A stretch of DNA of 64,000 bases from Bdellovibrionales bacterium CG10_big_fil_rev_8_21_14_0_10_45_34 (GTDB lineage Bacteria > Bdellovibrionota > Bdellovibrionia > Bdellovibrionales > 1-14-0-10-45-34): the NCBI GenBank assembly GCA_002778785.1, contig PEZS01000001.1, positions 327,666-391,665 on the forward strand. Reading direction: 5' to 3'. Positions 26,071-34,734 of the stretch are shown in pieces. Each line of letters begins with the position of its first letter. Position 1 is the first letter of the stretch. Below the pieces are notes generated by a model. The model did not search any database and had not been told where the DNA came from. It was given only the letters and a program-made list of their open reading frames with translations. Both the position numbers and the translations under genes were made by a program.

Positions 26071-26144
26071 GGTGATGTAGCCAAGTGGTTAGGCACCGGT
26101 CTGCAAAACCGTTGACGCCGGTTCGATTCCGGCCATCACCTCCA
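26071..26144 (+). tRNA. tRNA-Cys (anticodon GCA)
   Basis: Starts GGTGATGTAGCCAAGTGG and ends GATTCCGGCCATCACCTCCA. Acceptor arms GGTGATG/CATCACC pair perfectly, the T-arm is GCCGG TTCGATT CCGGC, and the anticodon loop CTGCAAA gives GCA at 26103-26105. CCA is encoded. Confidence 0.97.
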
Positions 26145-26174
26145 ACTCTCACTCAAGAACCGGAGTTTTTACTG

Positions 26175-26720
26175 GTGCACTCAGTTGAGAAGGTATTTCA
26201 GGAATTCTGCAAAGGCGACTCTCGGTTAACAACAGTTAAAAACATCACAGACCAAAAGCTTTTCGAAGTTGTTACTCATCTCGGGATCAAAAATCAAAAT
26301 TTAACAGTTGTTCTTGAAGAAGTTCTCATCAATGCGCAAGAACATGGTGATGGCCATCCGAGTTTACATTACAAGGTAGATGGCAACTTACTAGTGCTTG
26401 TTATTAGTGATTCGGGGGTCGGGATCCATCAGAAGATTCCAGAAAATTTGCGACTGAGTGATACACGCGGCAAGTCTAGCAGTTCGATCATTAGACTATC
26501 ATTGGAAGAGGGGATAACCGGAACAGGCACTGTCGGTAGAGGTATGGGTCTTTATTATCTTTCTCGTTTTGCAAGCGAGAATCAGGCATCTATCTTTGTG
26601 GCAAGCGATCAAGGTGCAGTCATCCAAGTCTCTAGTCAGTTTTACGAAAGAAGACTGACAGATGATTTGGGTTGTACCTTAGTCATATTAGAAACCACTT
26701 TGAAGGATGCCGGCATATGA
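26175..26720 (+). CDS. HATPase-domain protein (anti-sigma/serine-kinase-like)
   Basis: A 181-residue protein that is a single GHKL ATPase domain: N-box EEVLINAQEHGD near residue 52, G1 box ISDSGVGI and G2 box GTVGRGMGLYYLS. There is no sensor or phospho-acceptor domain, as in RsbW/SpoIIAB-type kinases. The frame is open back into tRNA-Cys, so the start must be later; GTG at 26175 has CGGAG nine bases upstream. It overlaps the next gene by four bases (ATGA). The partner has a STAS-like domain, so the pair resembles a partner-switching module, but no sigma factor lies nearby. Confidence 0.82.
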   Translation: MHSVEKVFQEFCKGDSRLTTVKNITDQKLFEVVTHLGIKNQNLTVVLEEVLINAQEHGDGHPSLHYKVDGNLLVLVISDSGVGIHQKIPENLRLSDTRGKSSSSIIRLSLEEGITGTGTVGRGMGLYYLSRFASENQASIFVASDQGAVIQVSSQFYERRLTDDLGCTLVILETTLKDAGI

Positions 26721-27010
26721 TAATTCGCCTCGTTGAAATAGCAGGCGAATTCTGCACTCGGCGGAACATGCCGGCCCTAGCAGAAATTAAAAAAATTCTG
26801 GTCGAAAAATTGGAAAAACAAGAGCCGGTCGAAATTAGTACAGCCGGGGTAAAGATACTTACGCCCTCCTTCATTGATGAATTAATACCTGATCTTATAA
26901 ATCAATACGGAGAAGAAAAAGTCACTTCGTTGATTTCGTTTAATCCGCCGCTTGAAGGGTTTCTAAAAGAGCAAATCTCGCGCGGAGTAAAGAACCGCAA
27001 ACCTAGATAG
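26717..27010 (+). CDS. STAS-like (DUF4325-type) protein
   Basis: A 97-residue protein starting MIIRLVEIAGEFCTRRNMPA. The core VEISTAGVKILTPSFIDELI, then FNPPLEGFL, matches the DUF4325 STAS-like pattern in outline (from memory). ATG at 26717 overlaps the stop of the HATPase gene by four bases, so the two are translationally coupled. A longer frame from 26672 would be inside that gene. DUF4325 proteins are often encoded beside GHKL ATPases and are thought to act as switch partners. The phosphorylatable residue cannot be assigned with certainty. Confidence 0.75.
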   Translation: MIIRLVEIAGEFCTRRNMPALAEIKKILVEKLEKQEPVEISTAGVKILTPSFIDELIPDLINQYGEEKVTSLISFNPPLEGFLKEQISRGVKNRKPR

Positions 27011-27065
27011 TCGGGGTGAAACTAGCTGGCCTTTAAATCGCTCTAAAAAAATCAGGAGCTCTAAG

Positions 27066-28931
27066 ATGCGTTTCATCGGATATTTTATTGTCATGTTAAC
27101 TGTGTTCGGGTGCGCTGGCGTATCGAAAAAAGGCAGAGATAAAAACGATTTTTCATTTGAAGACTTTCAAAAATCATTCTCTCTAACGGATGCTACTTTG
27201 TCTCCGGATGGCCGTAGGGTGTTTTATATTACAAACAAAAACAAATATCCAATGATATGGTCGATAAACTTAGAGACCAAAAAAGAAGAACAATTCTTTG
27301 ATTTGGGCCGCCCGATTTCAAACGTCGTTTTTTCTCCGAATGGAGAATACCTAATTTTTCATGCAGATCACAACGGGGATGAAAATCATGAGATTTTTAG
27401 TCTCAATCTGTCTGACAAAAGAATTACAGAACTAACAGGTAAAAAGGGCGCAAGAAATGGGCTTTGCGGCTGGTCTGATGACGGTACGACAATCACTTTT
27501 ATGTCTAATGCGAGAAATAAATCGTTCTTTGATTTATTTAGTCTGAAGATGCTCAACAATGGGCAGCCTTCGGAGCCGGCAAGGTCACTCGTCGAATCAG
27601 ATCATGTAAACACTTGTGGCAAGTTTTCTATGGATGGCTCTCAGTACGCATTTATTCGATTTCTAACCAACACCACTCAAGAGATTTGGGCGATGGACCT
27701 CGAGACGAAGAAGAATCAGAAAATTTCACCCCCCAAGAAAGCGGGTTATAAGAGAGTTCAATGGCTTTCTGACGGCAAGACTATTGTTTCTTCTTCAGAT
27801 TTGCATGGCGATTTTAAGAACCTGGTCAGGCTTAAAAATGGTAAAAGTGCGTCCATGACAAATGAGAGGTGGAATGTTGTCGACTTTATTAATGACGTAA
27901 GAGCGTCTCTCTCATACATGATAGTTAATGCAGACGGTTCGTATGATTTAAAGTTTTTTGGACAAGATTTCAAGAGGCCGAAAGTTGTCAATGTTCCAAG
28001 GGGCATTGTCGAGGTCAAAGGCTGGAGCAAAGATGGCGGTACAGCTCTTATTTCAATAGAAACCCCAACCAGTCCTGCTGAGTTGTACACGCTCCAATTG
28101 AGTAGCGGAGAACTCGACCCGATTACTAAGCTCAATCAATCTCCAGTTCCAAGAGAACTCTTGAGTGACAGCCAGCTCGTGCGCATTCGTTCCGAAGATG
28201 GAGTCGAGTTTAGTAGTTGGCTGATGAAGCCAAAGCCCGGACGTTCAAACGGCAAAGCTATTGTGTTTGTCCACGGTGGGCCAGAAGATCAAGTAACCTT
28301 GGATTATAGTGTTTACCGACAATTCTTTCTCTACAATGGATTCACTCTCATGATTCCTAACTTTCGCGGTAGCACTGGTTACGGAACAAAGTTTCAGAAA
28401 ATGGTGTATGGTGACTGGGGCGGTGGTCATATAAAAGACCTCTTGGCTGCAAGGAATTACATGGTTAGTGTCGAGAAAATAGATGAGAGTAAAATCGCTA
28501 TCTTGGGAGGATCTTTCGGAGGATTTTCGGTATTGTCATCCATTACTCAGCATCCAAAATCTTACTGCGCAGCCGTGGATATTTTTGGCCCCGCCAATCT
28601 ATTCACTTTTATTGCCTCCGTTCCTCCGCACTGGAGAGAGCCAATTTACGAACTTGTAGGTCATCCAGAAAAGGACAAGGAGAAGCTAACCGAACGATCG
28701 CCATTTTTTCATCTCGATAAAATCGAAGCGCCTCTGCTCGTTGTTCAAGGGGCCAATGACCCCCGAGTTGTAAAAAAAGAGTCTGATCAGCTTGTCGAAT
28801 CCTTAAAGAAAAAAGGCCGATACGTGGATTACATTGTGTTTGCTGATGAAGGGCACGGATTCTCAATGAATAAAAACCAAGTCATGGCGTTCGAGAAAGC
28901 CGCTGAACATATTGAAAAGTTCTGTAAGTAG
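27066..28931 (+). CDS. S9-family (prolyl oligopeptidase-type) peptidase lipoprotein
   Basis: A 621-residue exported lipoprotein: signal peptide MRFIGYFIVMLTV then lipobox FGC. Residues 40-360 form a WD40/TolB-like beta-propeller (LSPDGRRVFYI, VFSPNGEYLIF, GWSDDGTTITF, FSMDGSQYAFI). The C-terminal alpha/beta-hydrolase domain has VFVHGGPEDQ, the catalytic Ser in GGSFGGFS near 483, Asp in GANDPRV near 566 and His in DEGHGF near 597. Such enzymes cleave short peptides after specific residues. The lipoprotein anchor puts it in the periplasm or outer membrane, fitting peptide scavenging. The ribosome-binding site AGGAG lies six bases before the ATG. Confidence 0.93.
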   Translation: MRFIGYFIVMLTVFGCAGVSKKGRDKNDFSFEDFQKSFSLTDATLSPDGRRVFYITNKNKYPMIWSINLETKKEEQFFDLGRPISNVVFSPNGEYLIFHADHNGDENHEIFSLNLSDKRITELTGKKGARNGLCGWSDDGTTITFMSNARNKSFFDLFSLKMLNNGQPSEPARSLVESDHVNTCGKFSMDGSQYAFIRFLTNTTQEIWAMDLETKKNQKISPPKKAGYKRVQWLSDGKTIVSSSDLHGDFKNLVRLKNGKSASMTNERWNVVDFINDVRASLSYMIVNADGSYDLKFFGQDFKRPKVVNVPRGIVEVKGWSKDGGTALISIETPTSPAELYTLQLSSGELDPITKLNQSPVPRELLSDSQLVRIRSEDGVEFSSWLMKPKPGRSNGKAIVFVHGGPEDQVTLDYSVYRQFFLYNGFTLMIPNFRGSTGYGTKFQKMVYGDWGGGHIKDLLAARNYMVSVEKIDESKIAILGGSFGGFSVLSSITQHPKSYCAAVDIFGPANLFTFIASVPPHWREPIYELVGHPEKDKEKLTERSPFFHLDKIEAPLLVVQGANDPRVVKKESDQLVESLKKKGRYVDYIVFADEGHGFSMNKNQVMAFEKAAEHIEKFCK

Positions 28932-29207
28932 TTGAGGGAATTGGGTTTTTGCCTTATAGATGTGCCTTTGTGTTTGTAGTCGTTGTATTGCCCCGATGAT
29001 GTTATCAAAGAAGATTGGGGGGGCAAGGCCAAGTACCTTGGCCCTCGTTCCAATTTTCGACGACTATTTTGTGACAGACTTAAGTTTTGCTTTTGCTCAT
29101 TTGACCTGGTTTTACATTCCCAATATTGACTTCAATTCTGCCCACGTACTAACTGGTAACGTACCTACAAGCGATCAGATACCAAAAATATTGAGAGGGG
29201 ACTTTTC

Positions 29208-30428
29208 TTGAGGTTCTCAGTGGCGCCGAATACTCACAATTTTAAGACCATGTTGGTTGTTGCAGTGGTGGCCAGAATTGTTTTAGTAGCCGTTCAATCT
29301 GAGAACTTGATGGCGAATGAGCCCATTTCAAAACCTTTTGTAAAAGCAAAAAGTATTGCGGCCAACGATCAAAAAGCTGATGATTTCATAAAGGCAAACA
29401 AAGCTTATATTGCGGAGTATAGAGCTAGAGTCAAAGAAAAGGCTGATATTTCGAATAAGTTGATACAGGAAAATTGCGGCGTGAATATGGCTGAAAGACC
29501 TTGGATCAAAAACGACCTGAAAAAGAACAACAATAAATCCTGGCTCAACCTCGAGCGACAGAGGCAGGACAACGCGATTATAAAAGTCCTTGCGAAAATC
29601 CCGCAACTTCCAGGGAAGATTGTTTCAAAGTTAAGTTGTGACAGTGCTTGCGGAATTATTGATACACTATTTTTGGGTGGAACCGATGAAAAAAAAGCAG
29701 CGTTTGGCGAAATGGGAAGCTACTTGGGTGAGTCCGCGATAGTATTCTTAGATGGCGGCAAAGAATCGGTTAGTACTTTAATATCAGAATTGAAGTTTCA
29801 AATGAACTCTGATTTTGAACAAAATCATGGTATACAGTTAAGTGCAGGAAGCTCCGACCCATACTTGTCAGTTAGTTTTTTGGGGATGTTTCAAAAGAGA
29901 ATTTCGAAAAACTCAAAGTTGAATTTTGCCTTAATCGGAGTCCCTTCTAGCTATAGTCCAGATGTGATTCCTGTTGAACCTAGTATTGTAAATGAAGTGA
30001 CTTCGCATAACAAAGCGAGCCTTTGTAACGTAATTAAATCTGTGAGTTTTAACAACTTCATGCGATCGCCATTTCTTTCGCAAAATCAAGTTGTTTCACA
30101 AAATGAATCGAGCGCTTTCGATTTGATTTACCAAAGGGGTTATTCCTTAAAGTGGAAAAATCAGACATTTGACTTCATTAGTTTCGATTACCATATTGGT
30201 GACTTAGCGTTTGCCAGTCCATTGTTTTACCTATCAGCTTCTGGAAACGAAGTAGGCATAATAGGTTCGCTGCACAACATCCAAAGTTGGAATGCAATTA
30301 GTATTGACGACAGGCTGTACATCCAGACTCAGGAGGGCGAGTACGCAGAGTGGGGGACTACTATTTATCAATTGATTGGCGACACGTTTTTGTCGATTCA
30401 CAATGAATACACAGATCATGGCATCTGA
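29208..30428 (+). CDS. Exported or membrane-anchored hypothetical protein
   Basis: A 406-residue protein of no family known to me. The TTG at 29208 is a plausible start, as AGAGGGG lies seven bases upstream. ATG codon 15 is an alternative. A hydrophobic segment (MLVVAVVARIVLVAVQ) near residues 15-30 acts as a signal or anchor, followed by a Lys-rich helical region and a domain with paired Cys (KLSCDSACGIID). Repeated short beta-strand patterns dominate the C-terminal half. It lies between two exported peptidase genes on the same strand, but gaps of 276 and 120 bases argue against one operon. Confidence 0.65.
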   Translation: MRFSVAPNTHNFKTMLVVAVVARIVLVAVQSENLMANEPISKPFVKAKSIAANDQKADDFIKANKAYIAEYRARVKEKADISNKLIQENCGVNMAERPWIKNDLKKNNNKSWLNLERQRQDNAIIKVLAKIPQLPGKIVSKLSCDSACGIIDTLFLGGTDEKKAAFGEMGSYLGESAIVFLDGGKESVSTLISELKFQMNSDFEQNHGIQLSAGSSDPYLSVSFLGMFQKRISKNSKLNFALIGVPSSYSPDVIPVEPSIVNEVTSHNKASLCNVIKSVSFNNFMRSPFLSQNQVVSQNESSAFDLIYQRGYSLKWKNQTFDFISFDYHIGDLAFASPLFYLSASGNEVGIIGSLHNIQSWNAISIDDRLYIQTQEGEYAEWGTTIYQLIGDTFLSIHNEYTDHGI

Positions 30429-30548
30429 ATTCACCTAGGTAGTTGCTTGGGGATATCATGAGCAAAAAATTACACATCTCTATAGAACTGATTGTCTCTC
30501 AGTTATAAGTGGTGTAGCTCCCTAGTCTATTCGGATTTTGGGGGTGTC

Positions 30549-32198
30549 ATGCGTATTTTGAGTTTGTTGTTTTCAGCTTTACTTTTAACTATCGGCTGCG
30601 GAAGAGAAACAACAAAAACGGAATATGTAACGTCGCCAGAAGTAAAGACTGTTGAAGTGCCAATTCCAGGCACAAGAGAAATCGTTGCCGTACCTCAAGT
30701 CATTTTTGTCGATAAGGGTTTTGGTATAGTTACTATTCCCAGGCCAATTGAACAGGCTCCTGAATCCTTGAAAAAACTGGGTCATGCTGTTGCTAAGATC
30801 ATGAGAATAGATGGCGCCTCTGGGACCGGCTTTTTTGTTTCTGAAGATGGTCTCTTTCTTACCAACGAACATGTAGTCCCGATCGCCGCGTGTATAGATA
30901 GCGGATGCCCCGGGATAAAAATTGTCCACAATTTTTCAGACAGCGGTGTTGTCAAGGAGTACTACAATTTTCGAGTTATTGCACAAGCAGGTTCCGACAA
31001 GGGGCTAGACTTTACTTTGTTAAAAGTCATACTCGATGAAGGCGAACAAGTTCCGTATTTGGATCTAGAGTTCGACGACAGCAGATATGACTTTTCTGAT
31101 CAAGACTCAAGAGCTTTCAAAGCACTTGGGCATCCCGGCGGCGCAGCACTCAGTTTTACAAATGTTCAGCCTATTATCCGTGAGAAATTTGATCTCGATC
31201 TGAAGGGGCTACTGATCTCCGGCAATAGCGGCGGCCCATTGGTTGACGAGTCGACAGGAAAAGTTGTCGGTCTACTCAAAGCAGTACGAACAAGTTTTGT
31301 AAGAGAAAGTGATGTTTCGGCAGCTCATCAAACGCGAAATAGAGCTACTTCTGTCATCGATTTGTTCAGGCAGCTGAAAGTTGAGAAAGTCCAAGGTCTT
31401 GATTCGATAGAAGGCTATAGTGGTTTAGTTGGCAAAGGCGAGTCGGTGGGGCTAACACTTCCGTTAGAACGTTTCCCAAAACCTTCGGCTGAGATATTCA
31501 CCGGGGCGCTCAGGCGAGACAGCCAAGATTTTAAAGGTCGCCAGGCGTTGACTGAGTTTGACAAATACATCGGCACTTTCGATGAGCAAAGCGTGCTGGA
31601 TTTAATGGTAGTAAAACATGAATTTACTCCTGGGGATTTGAATGTAGACCTCCTTTTACATCTTTTTAAAAAACAGGTTCTAATCGGACGACCTCTAGGG
31701 CTTTCATCTGATGCAAGGCGGGTTATTGAGAAAGCAATTGAATGGAATGCTGTCGAGGAGGGTATTAACCCTAAAATCTCAGTACAAATACTTCTGAACT
31801 ACTTCGACGGTGAGAAGAGAACTGAGCTTCAAAGTATGTGCAGAGAAGCTCTGCCAGATATGCCTGCTGTCTACGGCGCTTGGGTTTATTCGTGTGTAAC
31901 AACCACGAAAAGTGACGGAACGTCCTTAATAACTAAAATAGTCGAGCAATTGACTGCCAATAGTTACAAAAACCTCAATGACTTTGGAATTGTCACAGGT
32001 TTTTTGATGTTTTTAAGTGTGCCCTCTGTCAAAGACCAACAAGATCTGGATGCTCTGCGAGATCTACAGAGGTTTGTTGATCAAGAGGTCGAAGACATCG
32101 AGTTTCTGGCTCAAAACAAATCGATTTTGATGAACATAATTAAGGGGCTTGTGGGGCCGGGATCGTTTAGAAAAACCTTTGCATCCTATGACGAGTAA
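30549..32198 (+). CDS. Trypsin-like serine protease lipoprotein
   Basis: A 549-residue lipoprotein: signal peptide MRILSLLFSALLLTIGC with lipobox. ATG at 30549 follows GGGGGTG, and the longer frame from 30492 adds 19 residues before the signal peptide. The N-terminal half is an S1/S6-type serine protease: His in TNEHVV near 108, Asp in KGLDFTLLKV near 154, Ser in GNSGGPLVD near 227. The C-terminal 300 residues are helical repeats of unknown function and could bind substrate or partners. No PDZ domain is visible, so it is not a standard DegP. It is probably periplasmic or surface-located. Confidence 0.9.
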   Translation: MRILSLLFSALLLTIGCGRETTKTEYVTSPEVKTVEVPIPGTREIVAVPQVIFVDKGFGIVTIPRPIEQAPESLKKLGHAVAKIMRIDGASGTGFFVSEDGLFLTNEHVVPIAACIDSGCPGIKIVHNFSDSGVVKEYYNFRVIAQAGSDKGLDFTLLKVILDEGEQVPYLDLEFDDSRYDFSDQDSRAFKALGHPGGAALSFTNVQPIIREKFDLDLKGLLISGNSGGPLVDESTGKVVGLLKAVRTSFVRESDVSAAHQTRNRATSVIDLFRQLKVEKVQGLDSIEGYSGLVGKGESVGLTLPLERFPKPSAEIFTGALRRDSQDFKGRQALTEFDKYIGTFDEQSVLDLMVVKHEFTPGDLNVDLLLHLFKKQVLIGRPLGLSSDARRVIEKAIEWNAVEEGINPKISVQILLNYFDGEKRTELQSMCREALPDMPAVYGAWVYSCVTTTKSDGTSLITKIVEQLTANSYKNLNDFGIVTGFLMFLSVPSVKDQQDLDALRDLQRFVDQEVEDIEFLAQNKSILMNIIKGLVGPGSFRKTFASYDE

Positions 32199-32325
32199 AT
32201 TGATTGTAAGAAACTTCAGCGAGAAACAGATTTAGTTAGACACCCGAAGGTGTTGGGTGGGTATTGGCGAAACCTCTAAAACCATTTTGAGCAATTTCAG
32301 CCATCTGTCGCTAGACTTGGCAAAA

Positions 32326-33153
32326 TCATAGGGGGTCAACCGACCACATGTTTTGAATGAGATCAAAGTCCCAGTTTAACTGAACTATGTGGTTCATGCC
32401 TAATAAAACTTGCGGTGCAAGTTCAGATTTATAGTTGAGTGTGGACAGGTCAGCCACAAAACCATATTCCGCTGAAACGGCATGGCCACCTATCACCACA
32501 GGTGCTTTAACCTTAACAATATTTATTCCGGACATAAGATTATTAAAATCGGCAGGCATCATAGCGGAGTCGAAGAGTTCGGGAAAAGCTGTCAACAATC
32601 GACGATCAAATATAGTTAGAGGACTGCCCGTATCAACGCCTGCAATAAACTGGTGCGAACCAATTTTAACCGGCACAAGCAGCCAACCCATCGAATTTCT
32701 TTTGAGTGTATGGTTAACTACTTTGAACGAACCATACGAAAAAATTCGTTGTTTGAAATCCATTCGAAAGCTGGTTGAAGCAAGTAAATTTATGCCCACC
32801 AAGAGCGAATCTCCGAGTATGAAATTTTCGGTTCGGCAGATCAAAGCGTTAGGTACAGGCCGAGAAGCAAATACCATGTCATTTGGACGGATGTGTTCAC
32901 ACAAAAATGTAAGGCCTCCAAGGCCTTTAAGTTTTTGAGCGCTAACGCTAGGATATCGAGATGAAATATGGTTCTTCGAGACAATAGAAGTTACTGCTCC
33001 GGTATCGAGTATACAGAATCCAGCAAAGGAGCCTAATGAGCAATCTACCCAAAGTCTCGAACCACCGAACTGATCTGGGGCGTCCAAATGTATATTGCCG
33101 GCATTTGCGATTGAGACTTTTACTAAAAGAAGAACCATCATCACAGTTTTCAT
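32326..33153 (-). CDS. Exported aspartic protease with two DTG motifs
   Basis: A 275-residue protein with signal peptide MKTVMMVLLLVKVSIANAG. ATG at 33153 is chosen because CGGAG lies six bases upstream. Two retropepsin-like active-site motifs are present in one chain: FCILDTGAVTSIVS near residue 47 and IAGVDTGSPLTIFD near 180. Each is followed by a hydrophobic strand, so the protein could form a two-lobed pepsin-like enzyme by itself. Most bacterial clan AA proteases have one DTG per chain and dimerise. It stands alone and faces away from the trypsin-like gene. The substrate is unknown. Confidence 0.8.
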   Translation of the reverse strand: MKTVMMVLLLVKVSIANAGNIHLDAPDQFGGSRLWVDCSLGSFAGFCILDTGAVTSIVSKNHISSRYPSVSAQKLKGLGGLTFLCEHIRPNDMVFASRPVPNALICRTENFILGDSLLVGINLLASTSFRMDFKQRIFSYGSFKVVNHTLKRNSMGWLLVPVKIGSHQFIAGVDTGSPLTIFDRRLLTAFPELFDSAMMPADFNNLMSGINIVKVKAPVVIGGHAVSAEYGFVADLSTLNYKSELAPQVLLGMNHIVQLNWDFDLIQNMWSVDPL

Positions 33154-33406
33154 TGGTTGCTCCGAGGAGTTTTTATCTAGCTGAATCCCAAATAGCAAAG
33201 AATTGTGTAAAAATCGTAAGTCCTTGAGTGCGGATTTATTTTTTCAGTCTGTGTGAAGAGTTCTTTGGGCTTGGCTTCCCTAATGGACACCTTGCGTGGT
33301 TGTTTTTATCGTTTAAAATCTTCTAAAGAGTGGTATTCGATTCGTAGCGGCAGCCGGTACTGTGCGGACGAAAGACAATCAGTGGATCAATTAAAGTTCT
33401 TAAGCC

Positions 33407-34093
33407 ATGAAAAAACAAAGTGAAGTTAGCATGTATGATCCCCGTATAGATAGACTCCAATGTATACTCTGCAAAGAGAGTGCTGATTTGTTTTTTACAG
33501 ACGAGCGAACTCGTCAGAGCTACCTTCACTGCATTTGTTGTGACCTCCGCTTTTTGAATCCGAGTTTTAGGCTTGACCCCCTAGATGAGAAAGATCGTTA
33601 CCTTACTCATAACAATGATGTGAACGATTCTCGTTATCAAAATTTTGTATCTCCGCTCTATCAGCTGATAAAAGCAAACATTCATTCTACCTCAACGGGT
33701 TTAGATTATGGATGCGGAACCGGCCCAGTTTTGACTCATTTACTTTCAGCCGACGGTTATGACATCGCCTTGTATGATCCTTATTTTATGCCAGATCAAA
33801 GTGTGCTTGACGCCAAGTACGACTTTATCTTCGCTGTTGAAGTTGCGGAGCATTTTTTTGACCCAGCCAGCGAACTCCTTCGTCTTAAAGAGCTCTTAAA
33901 GTCAGGCGGAAACTTGATGTTTATGACGCTGATTTACAGCGCGGACATTGATTTTGGCTCTTGGTACTATAGACGGGATCCCACACATGTTTGCTTCTAT
34001 TCGGAACATACCTTTAATTGGATTAAAGAGCAGCACGGTTTTAAGAGTTTCAAAAATTTTGGAAACCGTATAGCCTGGCTCTACAGCCCTTAA
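33407..34093 (+). CDS. Class I SAM methyltransferase with N-terminal zinc-ribbon-like head
   Basis: A 228-residue cytoplasmic protein. The head has CILCKE and then LHCICCDLRFLNPSF, a four-Cys zinc-ribbon pattern seen in some sugar or small-molecule methyltransferases. SAM motif I is LDYGCGTGPVLTHLL near residue 98. FIFAVEVAEHFFDPASELLR and SGGNLMFMTLIYS are motifs typical of UbiE/Methyltransf_23 enzymes. The substrate cannot be told. The start could be ATG at 33407 or at codon 9; neither has a strong ribosome-binding site. Confidence 0.85.
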   Translation: MKKQSEVSMYDPRIDRLQCILCKESADLFFTDERTRQSYLHCICCDLRFLNPSFRLDPLDEKDRYLTHNNDVNDSRYQNFVSPLYQLIKANIHSTSTGLDYGCGTGPVLTHLLSADGYDIALYDPYFMPDQSVLDAKYDFIFAVEVAEHFFDPASELLRLKELLKSGGNLMFMTLIYSADIDFGSWYYRRDPTHVCFYSEHTFNWIKEQHGFKSFKNFGNRIAWLYSP

Positions 34094-34229
34094 ATGTAAA
34101 GAGAACGATTTCTCAACGAATCGAGATCGATTATGATTGGACTCTCACAAAGTTATCACACCTTTATCGAACAAATGCGCCAATAGACTATTCCTCTGCT
34201 TTTGCCGATTGTCGGCGGGGTAGGCTAGT

Positions 34230-34658
34230 CTATAGTCGCAACTTACTCCGTGTGCGCTTTATTTCGCCCCGCTGCTTTTTGGTGTCGACTCGCTTTTTTC
34301 GGCTTGCTTTAGTTGGTTTAGTTTTCTTACGGAGTTTTGGCACATAAAAGGCCTTTTCGAGCAGATTATTGAGCTTGGCTATACAGTCTGACTTGTTTCT
34401 CTCTTGGTCGCGAAATCGATCAGACTTGAGTACAAGTTCGCCGAGCTTGTTAATATGATGAGCAAGCTTTTCAGTAACAAGCATCTTTTGATCTTCATTC
34501 AGCTTCTCCGACAACGATGGCTCCCATCGGAGCTCAATTGCTGAGCTGACTTTGTTGACGTTCTGTCCGCCTGGCCCCCGACTTTTAATTGCTGAAAAGC
34601 GAACCTCCTTCAAAAACAAAGAAGCGTAGTCGGCTTTATGAGATTCTCGCAGTGCCAT
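34230..34658 (-). CDS. arfB: Alternative ribosome-rescue factor ArfB (YaeJ)
   Basis: A 142-residue peptidyl-tRNA hydrolase that releases peptides from ribosomes stalled without a stop codon. The catalytic GGQ is in SRGPGGQNVNKVSSAIELRW near residue 29. The basic C-terminal tail (KKTKPTKASRKKRVDTKKQR, then GEIKRTRSKLRL) is the part that enters the empty mRNA channel in known ArfB. It lacks the stop-codon recognition domain of RF1/RF2, and the length is normal for ArfB (about 140). It is divergent from the ABC-F gene 76 bases away, and both are translation-linked. Confidence 0.95.
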   Translation of the reverse strand: MALRESHKADYASLFLKEVRFSAIKSRGPGGQNVNKVSSAIELRWEPSLSEKLNEDQKMLVTEKLAHHINKLGELVLKSDRFRDQERNKSDCIAKLNNLLEKAFYVPKLRKKTKPTKASRKKRVDTKKQRGEIKRTRSKLRL

Positions 34659-34734
34659 TATGAGAGATTAACATATCTCGGTCGTTCAAAATAGTAGACC
34701 TAAGCCCACTTGCTGATGTAGGAGATGAGTTATT

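Noticed and set aside
28960..29211. 83-aa plus-strand ORF between the S9 peptidase and the next gene
   Set aside because: No ribosome-binding site, odd composition, and it overlaps the start of the gene at 29208.
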